Source: JACKOB01 sp024234575 | GTDB taxonomy: Bacteria; Pseudomonadota; Gammaproteobacteria; Pseudomonadales; Oleiphilaceae | DNA length: 64,000 nucleotides | Reading direction: 5' to 3' | Assembly (NCBI GenBank): GCA_051208035.1 | Contig: JBPJFZ010000006.1 | Span: 186,001-250,000, forward strand | Shown here: one piece after another, positions 8,407 to 16,296 of the stretch | Position numbering within the stretch: the first letter of the stretch is position 1 | Layout: every line of letters starts with the position of its first letter | Notes under the pieces: generated by a model | The model's input: only the letters and a program-made list of their open reading frames with translations | What the model was told of the DNA's origin: nothing | The model's database searches: none | Position numbers and translations under genes: made by a program

Positions 8407-10599
8407 CTACGCAGCTTCATCGCCGCCTTGCTTAACTTTTTTGTATTCGTCTTTGCGGACACCAGCCAATTTGATCAGCCCGGAAATATCTAGGATTAAG
8501 GCGACAGTACCATCCCCCAGGATGGTCGCCCCGGAAACACCCTCTACCCGCTTATAATTTTCTTCCAGACTCTTAATAACGACTTGTTGTTGCGCCAGTA
8601 AATCATCAACCACCAGCGCAACTTTCATATTGTCGCCTTCTACCACGACCAACAAAGATTCTTCGAGATTGTAGCTCTCAGGTTTGATATTGAAGATATC
8701 GTAGAGACGAATAATGGGAACGTATTCACTGCGCAACCGCAATACATCACAACCCCCGGCAACCCGGTGCACCATATCCATGTTGGTTTGTATGGATTCA
8801 ATGATTGAAATAAGGGGAAGTATATAAGTATGCTCACCGGCACTGACCAACTGTCCATCGAGAATCGCCAGAGTAAGAGGCAGGCGAATGGTAAAAGTGC
8901 TGCCTTTGCCGGTAAACGATTCAACCTCTACCGAGCCGTTGAGTTCTTGAATGTTGCGGCGCACGACATCCATACCGACACCACGCCCGGATATATCGGT
9001 GACCTGATCTGCGGTGGAGAAACCGGGCTTAAAAATAAGGTCGCAAATTTGCTCATCAGATAACTTGTCACTTTCTCCCACCAGCCCTTTTTCGACCGCC
9101 TTACGCAGAATTTTTTCTTTATCGAGCCCTTTGCCATCATCAATAATCTGAATAACGATATTCCCTCCCTGGTGATAAGCGTTTAGCGTTATCAAGCCCG
9201 TATCAGACTTACCAGCCTTAATACGGTCCTCAGGCATTTCAATGCCATGATCCAAAGAGTTACGAACCAAATGCACCATCGGGTCGCCAATCTTTTCCAT
9301 CACAGTTTTATCAAGTTCGGTTTGTTCGCCCAACAGTTTTAACTCGATTTTTTTGCCCATCGTCTTACTTAAATCGTGCACTAGACGAGGAAATCGACTG
9401 AAAGTAAAACTTATGGGAAGCATGCGGATGCGCATGACGCTTTCCTGCAACTCCCGAGTATTCTGGCTTAGCTGCTCCAATCCTTCCAGCAACTTGGGCA
9501 GTTTTGAAATATCAAAATCCCGGCTAAGCTCCCCTAACATTGACTGGGTAATGACTAGCTCTCCAACCATGTTGATGAGACTATCCACTTTATCGATTCC
9601 CACGCGAATGGAGGAGACTTCCGTTTTATTTTTCTCGGCTTTCTTCGCAGCAGGTGCCGCTTGTGCGGCAGGTTCTTTGGCTGCAGGTGCAGAGATAGCC
9701 TGTGATGGCGCAGGGCTTACGCTGACCTCGGCTACCGGCGATTGCACAGTGGTTTGCACAATGTCACTCGGTTCAACCTTGCTTTGTTTAACGCTACTTG
9801 GCTTAGCGCCATTCTGTTCAGGATTTTCGGTAACAGCGACTTGTGCGACTTCTTCAATACGCAGCTCGGCCTCGTCGATTACCCACTCAAACACTTCTTC
9901 AATTTGCGCCTTCTCGACGTCTGCTACTAGTGTGATATTCCACTTAAGGTAACAGGTTTCTGGATCGATGACGCCGATACCCGGTAGATCCGCGGTATCA
10001 ACGACAACAGTTGCCACCCCCATATCTTCGAGCTCGCGAAACATACGCGACGGTTCGTTACCTGTCTTAAGCACATCACCATCTGGTTTGAAATAAATAT
10101 GCCAGGTTTTAGCGCCGCCCGATGATCCAGCATCAGGCCCTGATACGGACGCAGTTTCTGCCGCAGTTGGAACTTTAGCGGCGGACGCGGGTGCCGCTGC
10201 AGGCACTTCTTTGCCGTCCAGAATCGCCTGAAACTTAATCTTCAGATCATTTGCGTCCGACATTTCAACCGCGTCACCGGCCTCCAGAGACTTGATCATC
10301 TGTCGAATGCAATCTACTGACTTTAAAAACAACTCGACATGGGACTGCTCTATACGCCTGTCCCCTGCCCGAATCTGATCAAGAAGAGTTTCAATAACAT
10401 GCGTAAATTCAGCAACGGTAGAAAAACCAAAGGTACCAGAGCCACCTTTAATGGAATGTGCGGCCCTAAATATTTCGTTAATCGTTTCAGAGTCACAATT
10501 TTCGGTGTCGAGATTCAGCAAGGCAGACTCCATCACGTCTAACCCTTCCAGACTTTCTTCGAAAAAAACCTGATGGAACTGACTGAGATCGATACTCAT
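8407..10599 (-). CDS. cheA: Chemotaxis sensor histidine kinase CheA
   Basis: CheA autophosphorylates in response to receptor state and passes phosphate to CheY and CheB. From the ATG at 10599 the protein has 730 residues: P1/Hpt (1-115, His in AAHSIKGGSGTFG), a P2-like segment (about 165-255), a low-complexity Pro/Ala/Val linker (about 260-330), P3 dimerisation (about 330-395), P4 ATPase (N-box HLVRNSLDHG, DDGKGLD, GRGVGMDVV) and P5 CheW-like domain. An in-frame TTG at 10614 would add five residues, but GGAAGG is correctly spaced for the ATG at 10599. It is 39 bases downstream of cheY. Confidence 0.96.
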   Translation of the reverse strand: MSIDLSQFHQVFFEESLEGLDVMESALLNLDTENCDSETINEIFRAAHSIKGGSGTFGFSTVAEFTHVIETLLDQIRAGDRRIEQSHVELFLKSVDCIRQMIKSLEAGDAVEMSDANDLKIKFQAILDGKEVPAAAPASAAKVPTAAETASVSGPDAGSSGGAKTWHIYFKPDGDVLKTGNEPSRMFRELEDMGVATVVVDTADLPGIGVIDPETCYLKWNITLVADVEKAQIEEVFEWVIDEAELRIEEVAQVAVTENPEQNGAKPSSVKQSKVEPSDIVQTTVQSPVAEVSVSPAPSQAISAPAAKEPAAQAAPAAKKAEKNKTEVSSIRVGIDKVDSLINMVGELVITQSMLGELSRDFDISKLPKLLEGLEQLSQNTRELQESVMRIRMLPISFTFSRFPRLVHDLSKTMGKKIELKLLGEQTELDKTVMEKIGDPMVHLVRNSLDHGIEMPEDRIKAGKSDTGLITLNAYHQGGNIVIQIIDDGKGLDKEKILRKAVEKGLVGESDKLSDEQICDLIFKPGFSTADQVTDISGRGVGMDVVRRNIQELNGSVEVESFTGKGSTFTIRLPLTLAILDGQLVSAGEHTYILPLISIIESIQTNMDMVHRVAGGCDVLRLRSEYVPIIRLYDIFNIKPESYNLEESLLVVVEGDNMKVALVVDDLLAQQQVVIKSLEENYKRVEGVSGATILGDGTVALILDISGLIKLAGVRKDEYKKVKQGGDEAA

Positions 10600-10638
10600 T
10601 CGTTGCCTTCCCAATTAACTAATTGCGCGGATTGTTTT

Positions 10639-10998
10639 CTACAACACTTTCTTAATTGTGGCTAATAACTGATCTGGATTAAACGGTTTCACCAGCCACC
10701 CCGTAGCACCTGCTTGCTTACCCTCCATTTTCTTATCCCCGGCAGACTCTGTAGTCAACATGAGAATGGGCGTAAACTTGTAATTGGACAAGCCCCGCAA
10801 CTCTTTAACGAGAGTGATGCCATCCATGACCGGCATGTTGACATCTGAAAGCACCAAATCAAACTGCTGCTTCCTTGCCTGGTCAAGCGCCAACTTGCCA
10901 TCGGCGGCCTCGACCACTTCGTAACCTGCACCTTTCAGAGTAAACGACACCATCTGCCTCATTGAGGCAGAGTCATCTACCGCCAGGATCTTTGTCAT
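10639..10998 (-). CDS. cheY: Chemotaxis response regulator CheY
   Basis: A 119-residue single receiver domain with acidic pocket AVDDSAS, phosphoacceptor Asp in LVLSDVNMPVMDG (around residue 52), a conserved Thr in LMLTTES and Lys in VKPF. Phospho-CheY normally binds the flagellar switch protein FliM. Its ATG overlaps the stop codon of the upstream STAS gene by one base (TAATG), so the two are translationally coupled. No cheZ phosphatase gene is in the window. Confidence 0.94.
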   Translation of the reverse strand: MTKILAVDDSASMRQMVSFTLKGAGYEVVEAADGKLALDQARKQQFDLVLSDVNMPVMDGITLVKELRGLSNYKFTPILMLTTESAGDKKMEGKQAGATGWLVKPFNPDQLLATIKKVL

Positions 10999-11285
10999 TA
11001 TTTGCTCCCTTCCAACTTAAACAATTCGGTAAAACCTAAACGCTGCGCGCCCACCACAAACGACTCGGACGGCTGTACAATCGATACATCCATTCCCAGC
11101 TCACTCATGCTGCGCATAAACGAATACAATAATTGCACCGTCGTGGTATCGACCCGCTCAACTTCAGATGCATCGATCGACGTTGGTGCACCATTCTGAA
11201 AAGATTCTTCGAGACGTCGCCCCAACTCTTCAGCCGCGGCGATACCTGAATTTCTGTCCAGTTTAACGACACTGCGACCACTCAT
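10998..11285 (-). CDS. STAS-domain protein leading the chemotaxis operon
   Basis: A 95-residue STAS (anti-anti-sigma-like) protein. The fold is recognisable (IDASEVERVDTTTVQLLYSF; then GAQRLGFTELF), but the position that carries the phosphoserine in HsbA or SpoIIAA reads DTTTVQ instead of DSSALG, so only threonines are available. It is the first gene of the STAS-cheYAWRDB unit and overlaps cheY by one base. Small STAS proteins are found in similar chemotaxis operons, but I know no defined function. It may respond to, or compete with, the HsbR/HsbA switch encoded downstream. Confidence 0.8.
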   Translation of the reverse strand: MSGRSVVKLDRNSGIAAAEELGRRLEESFQNGAPTSIDASEVERVDTTTVQLLYSFMRSMSELGMDVSIVQPSESFVVGAQRLGFTELFKLEGSK

Positions 11286-11593
11286 AATGCTGCACCCAAT
11301 GTTTTCTCAATTACTTCAACCAGATCGCCGCACGACTTGAAAGGCGACAGAACTCCAGACCTCTAGTTAACTCTAGTCTGAAAAAAATATTTTGCTAAGG
11401 TAGTGGCAGGATTTTTGTGGAAATTAGAAGCGAAAAAGCTGCAGATAATCAGCAGCTAAGATTGCAAAGCAGGCAAACTGATCTGGTTTCTGGCGAGTAA
11501 CCTAAAACTACTGCAATGAAGACATAGATTTTTACTAAGACCCGTTAACACTCTTTAAGGCACAACAGCGATCAAGAAAAAACGTTAAAATGC
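11286..11593. other. Intergenic region between fliJ and the chemotaxis operon
   Basis: This 308-base stretch contains the fliEFGHIJ terminator (11433-11457) and an imperfect hairpin at 11356-11380 (arms CAGAC and GTCTG around AGTTAACT). A promoter for the STAS-cheY operon must lie here, but I could find neither a sigma-54 nor a sigma-28 match. Confidence 0.5.
11433..11457 (-). terminator. Intrinsic terminator after fliJ
   Basis: On the minus strand AGCTGC, a 9-base loop and GCAGCT are followed by TTTT. It lies about 140 bases after the fliJ stop and before the chemotaxis operon, so it separates the two units. Confidence 0.65.
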
Positions 11594-12040
11594 CTAATCA
11601 TTCTGTTTAAAAGCATTGCGTATCTGTGAGACCTCATCCAGCATCCGTTGCTCTCTGGCATCAGCATCGCGAGTCTCACTTTCGCGGCATGTCTGGATAA
11701 GATCACCCATGCCTTTTGTCTTTTCATGTGCCAGACGCCAGGTGGCAGTGGCTTTTTCGAGGTGTTGCCGAACCATCTGAATTTTCTGTTGCTGCTGCTC
11801 GATTACCTGCCCCAATTGCGCAATAAAACGCTGGTAATTAACATATTGAGAGGTGGATATTCTGGTGGATGCCGCATCAGCCAACTGTCGCTGGTATTCA
11901 GCGCGATAGCTTTCAAACTCCTGCTGTCGTTGTACCTCTATTTGTAACTGTTTTTTGATATCCTGCATCTTCACTAGCACTTCAGACTCATTGCGCTCTG
12001 CGATTTGCAAAACAATTTTTAATCTTTCAGATTTTTTCAC
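11594..12040 (-). CDS. fliJ: Flagellar export chaperone FliJ
   Basis: FliJ is the small coiled-coil protein that connects the FliI ATPase ring to the export gate. The protein has 148 residues, highly charged and almost wholly helical with heptad-like Gln/Glu/Lys runs (for example VQRQQEFESYRAEYQRQLAD and VIEQQQQKIQMVRQHLEKAT), which is the usual FliJ length and pattern. It is the last gene of fliEFGHIJ, 19 bases downstream of fliI, and a terminator follows. The identification rests on length, coiled coil and position, as FliJ is poorly conserved in sequence. Confidence 0.88.
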   Translation of the reverse strand: MKKSERLKIVLQIAERNESEVLVKMQDIKKQLQIEVQRQQEFESYRAEYQRQLADAASTRISTSQYVNYQRFIAQLGQVIEQQQQKIQMVRQHLEKATATWRLAHEKTKGMGDLIQTCRESETRDADAREQRMLDEVSQIRNAFKQND

Positions 12041-12059
12041 TGTTTAGATCCAGTGCGCA

Positions 12060-13463
12060 CTAACGCTTAGGGGGTGGTACTGCGTTGGCAGACACCGTGC
12101 CCTTTTGGCCTTCGGGCTTCTTCGCCACACCAGTTGAGGGCGCTACCACCTGTTGCAGCCAGTCTGCACTGGTGGCGAAAGGTGCGCTTTCTTTAAGACT
12201 CTGCTGCAGAAACTTTTTCATAATGGGCATACGCTCAATGGCAAAATCCGTATCCGCGTCAGAACCCGGCACGTAAGCACCGACACTGATCAAATCACGG
12301 GTTTGTTGATAGCGAGCGTAGAGCTGCTTAAACCTTTGTGCGGCCTTAAAGTGCGTCTCATCAACCACATGCGGCATTACTCGGCTAATCGAGGCTTCAA
12401 TATCAATCGCTGGGTAGTGTCCCTCTTCTGCCAACTTTCTTGATAGAACAATATGTCCATCAAGAATTGCCCGTGACGCGTCGGCAATCGGGTCTTGTTG
12501 ATCATCCCCCTCTGTAAGTACGGTATAAAACGCGGTAATGGAGCCGCCCCCAACCCGCCCGTTACCGGTTCTTTCTACCAGTTGCGGAATTTTGGCAAAG
12601 ACCGACGGTGGATAGCCTTTCGTCGCCGGTGGCTCTCCCACCGCCAGGGCAATTTCACGCTGTGCCTGAGCATAACGGGTAAGAGAGTCCATCAATAATA
12701 AAACCCGCTTTCCCTGATCACGAAAATACTCAGCAATGCGAGTGGTCAGCATCGACGCCCGCAACCGCATCAGCGGAGAATCATCTGCAGGCGATGCCAC
12801 CACCACAGAGCGTGCAAGCCCTTCCGGGCCTAATATGTCTTCAATAAACTCTTTAACCTCTCGACCCCGCTCACCAATCAGGCCCACAATGGTGATATCC
12901 GCGTTGGTAAACTTGGTCATCATGCCCAACAACATACTTTTACCGACGCCACTACCGGCAAATAAACCTAACCGTTGACCGGTACCCACACTTAACAAGC
13001 TGTTAATAGCACAAATACCGACATCCAGAGGCTGGCGAATAGGTGCGCGTTCTAACGGATTAATTATGTTGCCTGACATACTGATATGCTTTTCAGGAAC
13101 TAACGGGCCTAAGCCATCCAACGGCTCTGCAGAACCGCTTAAGACGCGCCCCAACAGGCTGTAACCAACTGGTATCAAACTGGCACTCGCCATGGGCGTC
13201 ACTAAAGCGCCAGGGCGTAACCCCTGAATTGCCGCTAACGGCATAAGAAATGTTTTCTCGCCAGAAAAACCGACAACCTCTGCTTCGATATAGCTTTTTT
13301 CACCCGTTGCAATGGCACAGCGATCTCCCACCACCATCGGGCAACCAACCGCTTCAAGGGTAAGTCCAACCATGCGCGTAAGCTTTCCAGACACTTCCGG
13401 CCGGGGCCTGGCAGCAACCACTCCCTCGTAGCGACGCAAGCGTTGACTAAGATCGCTAATCAT
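12060..13463 (-). CDS. fliI: Flagellum-specific ATPase FliI
   Basis: FliI is the hexameric ATPase of the flagellar export apparatus. From the ATG at 13463 it has 467 residues: an N-terminal beta-barrel (about 20-90), an ATPase core with Walker A GLFAGSGVGKS and Walker B LLLMDSLTRYA, and the GERGREV and PSVFAKIPQLVERTG signatures. An ATG 15 bases further upstream (MRKRR) is possible, but GGAA is spaced properly for 13463. The start overlaps the fliH stop by 8 bases. The C-terminal 35 residues are a Pro/Lys-rich extension (VAPSTGVAKKPEGQ) beyond the usual end. Confidence 0.95.
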   Translation of the reverse strand: MISDLSQRLRRYEGVVAARPRPEVSGKLTRMVGLTLEAVGCPMVVGDRCAIATGEKSYIEAEVVGFSGEKTFLMPLAAIQGLRPGALVTPMASASLIPVGYSLLGRVLSGSAEPLDGLGPLVPEKHISMSGNIINPLERAPIRQPLDVGICAINSLLSVGTGQRLGLFAGSGVGKSMLLGMMTKFTNADITIVGLIGERGREVKEFIEDILGPEGLARSVVVASPADDSPLMRLRASMLTTRIAEYFRDQGKRVLLLMDSLTRYAQAQREIALAVGEPPATKGYPPSVFAKIPQLVERTGNGRVGGGSITAFYTVLTEGDDQQDPIADASRAILDGHIVLSRKLAEEGHYPAIDIEASISRVMPHVVDETHFKAAQRFKQLYARYQQTRDLISVGAYVPGSDADTDFAIERMPIMKKFLQQSLKESAPFATSADWLQQVVAPSTGVAKKPEGQKGTVSANAVPPPKR

Positions 13464-15141
13464 CCTTCTCTTCCGCATCAGGTTTTAGCGTATCGACTTT
13501 CGACTGTACTGTATCTCTAACGATGTTCTTTTTATCTGCCTTGTCTTCGTCAATCTCTTCCGTGTCGATTTCTTCTATATCGGCTTCAAGTCTTTCTGGA
13601 AACTCAACTGCACCCTCTTCTTCTGGGGTCGCTATATCAACATCTGCAGCCTCTGCAGGCATTGGAGCTTTTAACTCAGTTTCGGCATTAGGCTCAGATG
13701 GCGCTGCTTCTAAAGGCACAATTTTTTCTACAGCTTTTTTCTCCGCTGCCAAGTCATCTTTTGCCGATGCGATATGTTCGGCACTCGCAACATCCTCTTC
13801 GGCAACGGCATCATCCCCAATAATATCAGGGGATTGCGGTTTGGGTGCTCCTGCTGGAGCCGGAGCAGTCACCTCTGCGAGAGGCTCCACTGCAACTTTA
13901 CCTTCCGGCTTGACCTGAACTTTCTCGTCGTCTTCTTTAGGTAAAGCTGCTTGCGCACCTGGCTTTTGCTCTAACACGGGCTTCTTTGAAATATCCGCAG
14001 GCAACTCTTCACTGGCGGCGTTCATATCACTAACGGATTCTTTGGGTGGCTCAGAAGACAACGGCAGTTCGTCTAACACTGCGTCATCAATAAGCTCATC
14101 TGGCTCTGCCGTTTGCAAAGGAGGAGTTTGCGCCCTGGATTCAGGTGGTGATTCAGGCGCATCAGTTAAGACAGAGTTAGGTGCTTGGTCAACTGCTGAG
14201 GGCGTTTCAATGGCTGCTGGCTTTTCATGGTCTGATAGCTCTTCATCCGCTGATGGCTCCTGATAGGCTGATGGCTCTTCCGCGACTATCGGTTCAGGGG
14301 GTGGCGTTTCTTTTTTTGGCGGGGGTGGCACATCAAGCAATTCCCGATGGAAGTTGGTCATATCTTCCATCGCGTCAGTTAAGTCTGGTGCTTCATCTAC
14401 TGTGCTTTTTTGGCCGACACTTTCCAATATCTGCTGTACAGTTTTCTGAAACCGTTTCTCAACGGTAAAGTCGATCAGGCTGCTAGAGGTTTCAACCTTG
14501 CAACCACCGGGATGAATCTCTGGCGTCGAGATGATTCTCGCGGCCAGATCGGCACTGGTGACAACTTCCCGCACAGCGGCTTCATCTTTGGGGTGAATAA
14601 ACAGGCGCACCTGGGTGGCCACTTCTGGCAACAGAGCAAGTGCTTCTTTCACAATTTGGGAGATGTGTGAACTGTCGGTATTTAATTCGCGGCAGATCAC
14701 CGCCCGGGAAATCGCCAGCGTCAAATTAAGCAGTGCTTCTTCAATTTTATCTTCCGATTTACGAATCGGATCGAGCAGCGCCTGCATCAGGTCGGCCAAA
14801 CGAGTTTGTGTTTCTTTGATTTCACCTTCGGCAGCAGCATAGGCTTCTTTTCTTCCGGTATTAAAGCCTGCTTCATAGCCCTGTTTTTTGCCTTCTTCCG
14901 TGCCTTTGGCAAGCCCGGCCTTGTGCCCAGCTGCTTTACCTTCTGCTTCGCCTGCTTCACGGCCTGCCGCAAAGGCTTCATCATGTATTTTTTCAAGATC
15001 GGCAGCGGTTAAGGGTTTAACGCGCAAACTCTCTGCCGGAAACTCATTACCTTCTTCATCAATTACCGGTAATTCCCAACGCTCATACGCAGTGAGATCT
15101 TTTCCTGACAATGGCTTTTTATTGTCTGAGTTACCGGCCAT
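13456..15141 (-). CDS. fliH: FliH with a very long acidic C-terminal tail
   Basis: FliH regulates FliI and brings it to the flagellar switch. FliH is normally about 220-280 residues; this one is 561 from the ATG at 15141. Residues 1-245 are a normal FliH: YERWELPVI near the start, a GxxxG-repeat helix (about 60-97), then the C-terminal domain with IHPKDEAAV and TPEIHPGGCKVE. The remaining roughly 310 residues (about 13456-14400) are low complexity, dominated by Glu, Asp, Ala, Pro and Ser, with blocks such as PSADEELSDHEKP. The frame is open throughout and overlaps fliI in the normal way, so it is not a frameshift. A TTG nine bases upstream is less likely as the start. Confidence 0.9.
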   Translation of the reverse strand: MAGNSDNKKPLSGKDLTAYERWELPVIDEEGNEFPAESLRVKPLTAADLEKIHDEAFAAGREAGEAEGKAAGHKAGLAKGTEEGKKQGYEAGFNTGRKEAYAAAEGEIKETQTRLADLMQALLDPIRKSEDKIEEALLNLTLAISRAVICRELNTDSSHISQIVKEALALLPEVATQVRLFIHPKDEAAVREVVTSADLAARIISTPEIHPGGCKVETSSSLIDFTVEKRFQKTVQQILESVGQKSTVDEAPDLTDAMEDMTNFHRELLDVPPPPKKETPPPEPIVAEEPSAYQEPSADEELSDHEKPAAIETPSAVDQAPNSVLTDAPESPPESRAQTPPLQTAEPDELIDDAVLDELPLSSEPPKESVSDMNAASEELPADISKKPVLEQKPGAQAALPKEDDEKVQVKPEGKVAVEPLAEVTAPAPAGAPKPQSPDIIGDDAVAEEDVASAEHIASAKDDLAAEKKAVEKIVPLEAAPSEPNAETELKAPMPAEAADVDIATPEEEGAVEFPERLEADIEEIDTEEIDEDKADKKNIVRDTVQSKVDTLKPDAEEKDD

Positions 15142-15255
15142 AGCTTTCAACCAGTATAAGGTGCAACGCTAACCGGACAGACACAGGGGTATTTCTGACG
15201 CCAACAAAACGGCTTCTACGAACGTTAGTGTTGCATTTCGACCGGGCCTGCCCCA

Positions 15256-16296
15256 CTAAATCAACTCCTCGCCGGCACCACCAAGTGAAATTTCGCCAGA
15301 GTCTGCCAGTTTACGGGCGATAGTAAGAATATCTTTCTGCGCGGTTTCCACATCACTAAGTTTAACCGGGCCTTTCGCTTCCAGGTCATCCCGGAGCAGT
15401 TCTGCGGCACGTTTCGACATATTGCCAAATATTTTTTCTTTCATCTCATCATCCGCACCCTTCAGGGCGAGAATGAGTACGTCCGAAGAAACTTCACGCA
15501 GCAGCGTCTGAATACCTCGATCATCCACATCTTTGAGGTTTTCAAAGACAAACATAAGGTCTTCGATTTCACCACCAAGATCCGCATCAATCTCTTTAAT
15601 TTGTTCCATCAGGTCAGCTTCAACACTGCTGTCCATAAAGTTCATAATATCTGCCGCCCGCTTCACGCCGCCAATCTTACTGGTCTTGGTGGAGGAGCCG
15701 CCAGAGAACTGTTTCTCAAGGATGTCATTTAACTCTTGCAACGCTTGCGGCTGAACGGTTTCGAGTGCGGCCACCCGCATTATCACATCCAGCCTGACTT
15801 TTTCATCAAGGTTGCCCAGCACACCTGATGCCTGGTCAGGGTCGAGGTAGGAAACTACTATTGCCTGAATCTGTGGGTGCTCGTAACGGATAATATCGGC
15901 AATGGAACGTGACTCCATCCACTTTAAGGTATCAAGGCCAGTGGTATTACCGCCCACCAGTATTCGATCAATCAGGGAGGAGGCTTTTTCATCACCCAGC
16001 GCCTGGGTCAACATGGCCCGGATATATTCATCCGCACCGATACCTAAGCCGGTTTGCCCGCCCACGGCCTCTAAAAACTCAGCGGTGACACCTTCAACCT
16101 GATCCTGGGTGACATCTCTCAACTGGGCCATCGCGGTACCAACCCGCTGCACCTCTTTGGGTCCCATATGCTTTAGTATTTGTGCTGCATCCGCTTCGCC
16201 CAGCGACATTAATAACACCGCCGCAGACTCGACACGTCCCAGCTTTTTTTTCGGAGCTGCTTTATCTTCCGGCTTGGCGGGAGCCTGATCACTCAT
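15256..16296 (-). CDS. fliG: Flagellar motor switch protein FliG
   Basis: FliG is the rotor protein of the C-ring on which torque is generated. The 346-residue protein has the normal length and three domains: N-terminal FliF-binding (about 20-105, with VESAAVLLMSLGE and HMGPKEVQ), middle (about 115-195, with the EHPQIQAIVVSYLDP motif) and C-terminal torque domain (about 200-335, with FEDL-like FVFENLKDVDDRGIQTLLREV charged residues). The first about 20 residues are a Lys/Pro-rich lead. Its ATG overlaps the fliF stop by 8 bases. Confidence 0.96.
   Translation of the reverse strand: MSDQAPAKPEDKAAPKKKLGRVESAAVLLMSLGEADAAQILKHMGPKEVQRVGTAMAQLRDVTQDQVEGVTAEFLEAVGGQTGLGIGADEYIRAMLTQALGDEKASSLIDRILVGGNTTGLDTLKWMESRSIADIIRYEHPQIQAIVVSYLDPDQASGVLGNLDEKVRLDVIMRVAALETVQPQALQELNDILEKQFSGGSSTKTSKIGGVKRAADIMNFMDSSVEADLMEQIKEIDADLGGEIEDLMFVFENLKDVDDRGIQTLLREVSSDVLILALKGADDEMKEKIFGNMSKRAAELLRDDLEAKGPVKLSDVETAQKDILTIARKLADSGEISLGGAGEELI

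Noticed and set aside
9353..9952. Plus-strand open frame of 199 codons
   Set aside because: It is the antisense shadow of the cheA linker. The Ser/Thr/Cys-rich translation is typical of reversed Ala/Glu coding.
13523..13918. Plus-strand frame of 131 codons inside fliH
   Set aside because: It is the mirror of the acidic FliH tail (Ser/Ala-rich). The minus-strand frame continues an established gene and overlaps fliI normally.
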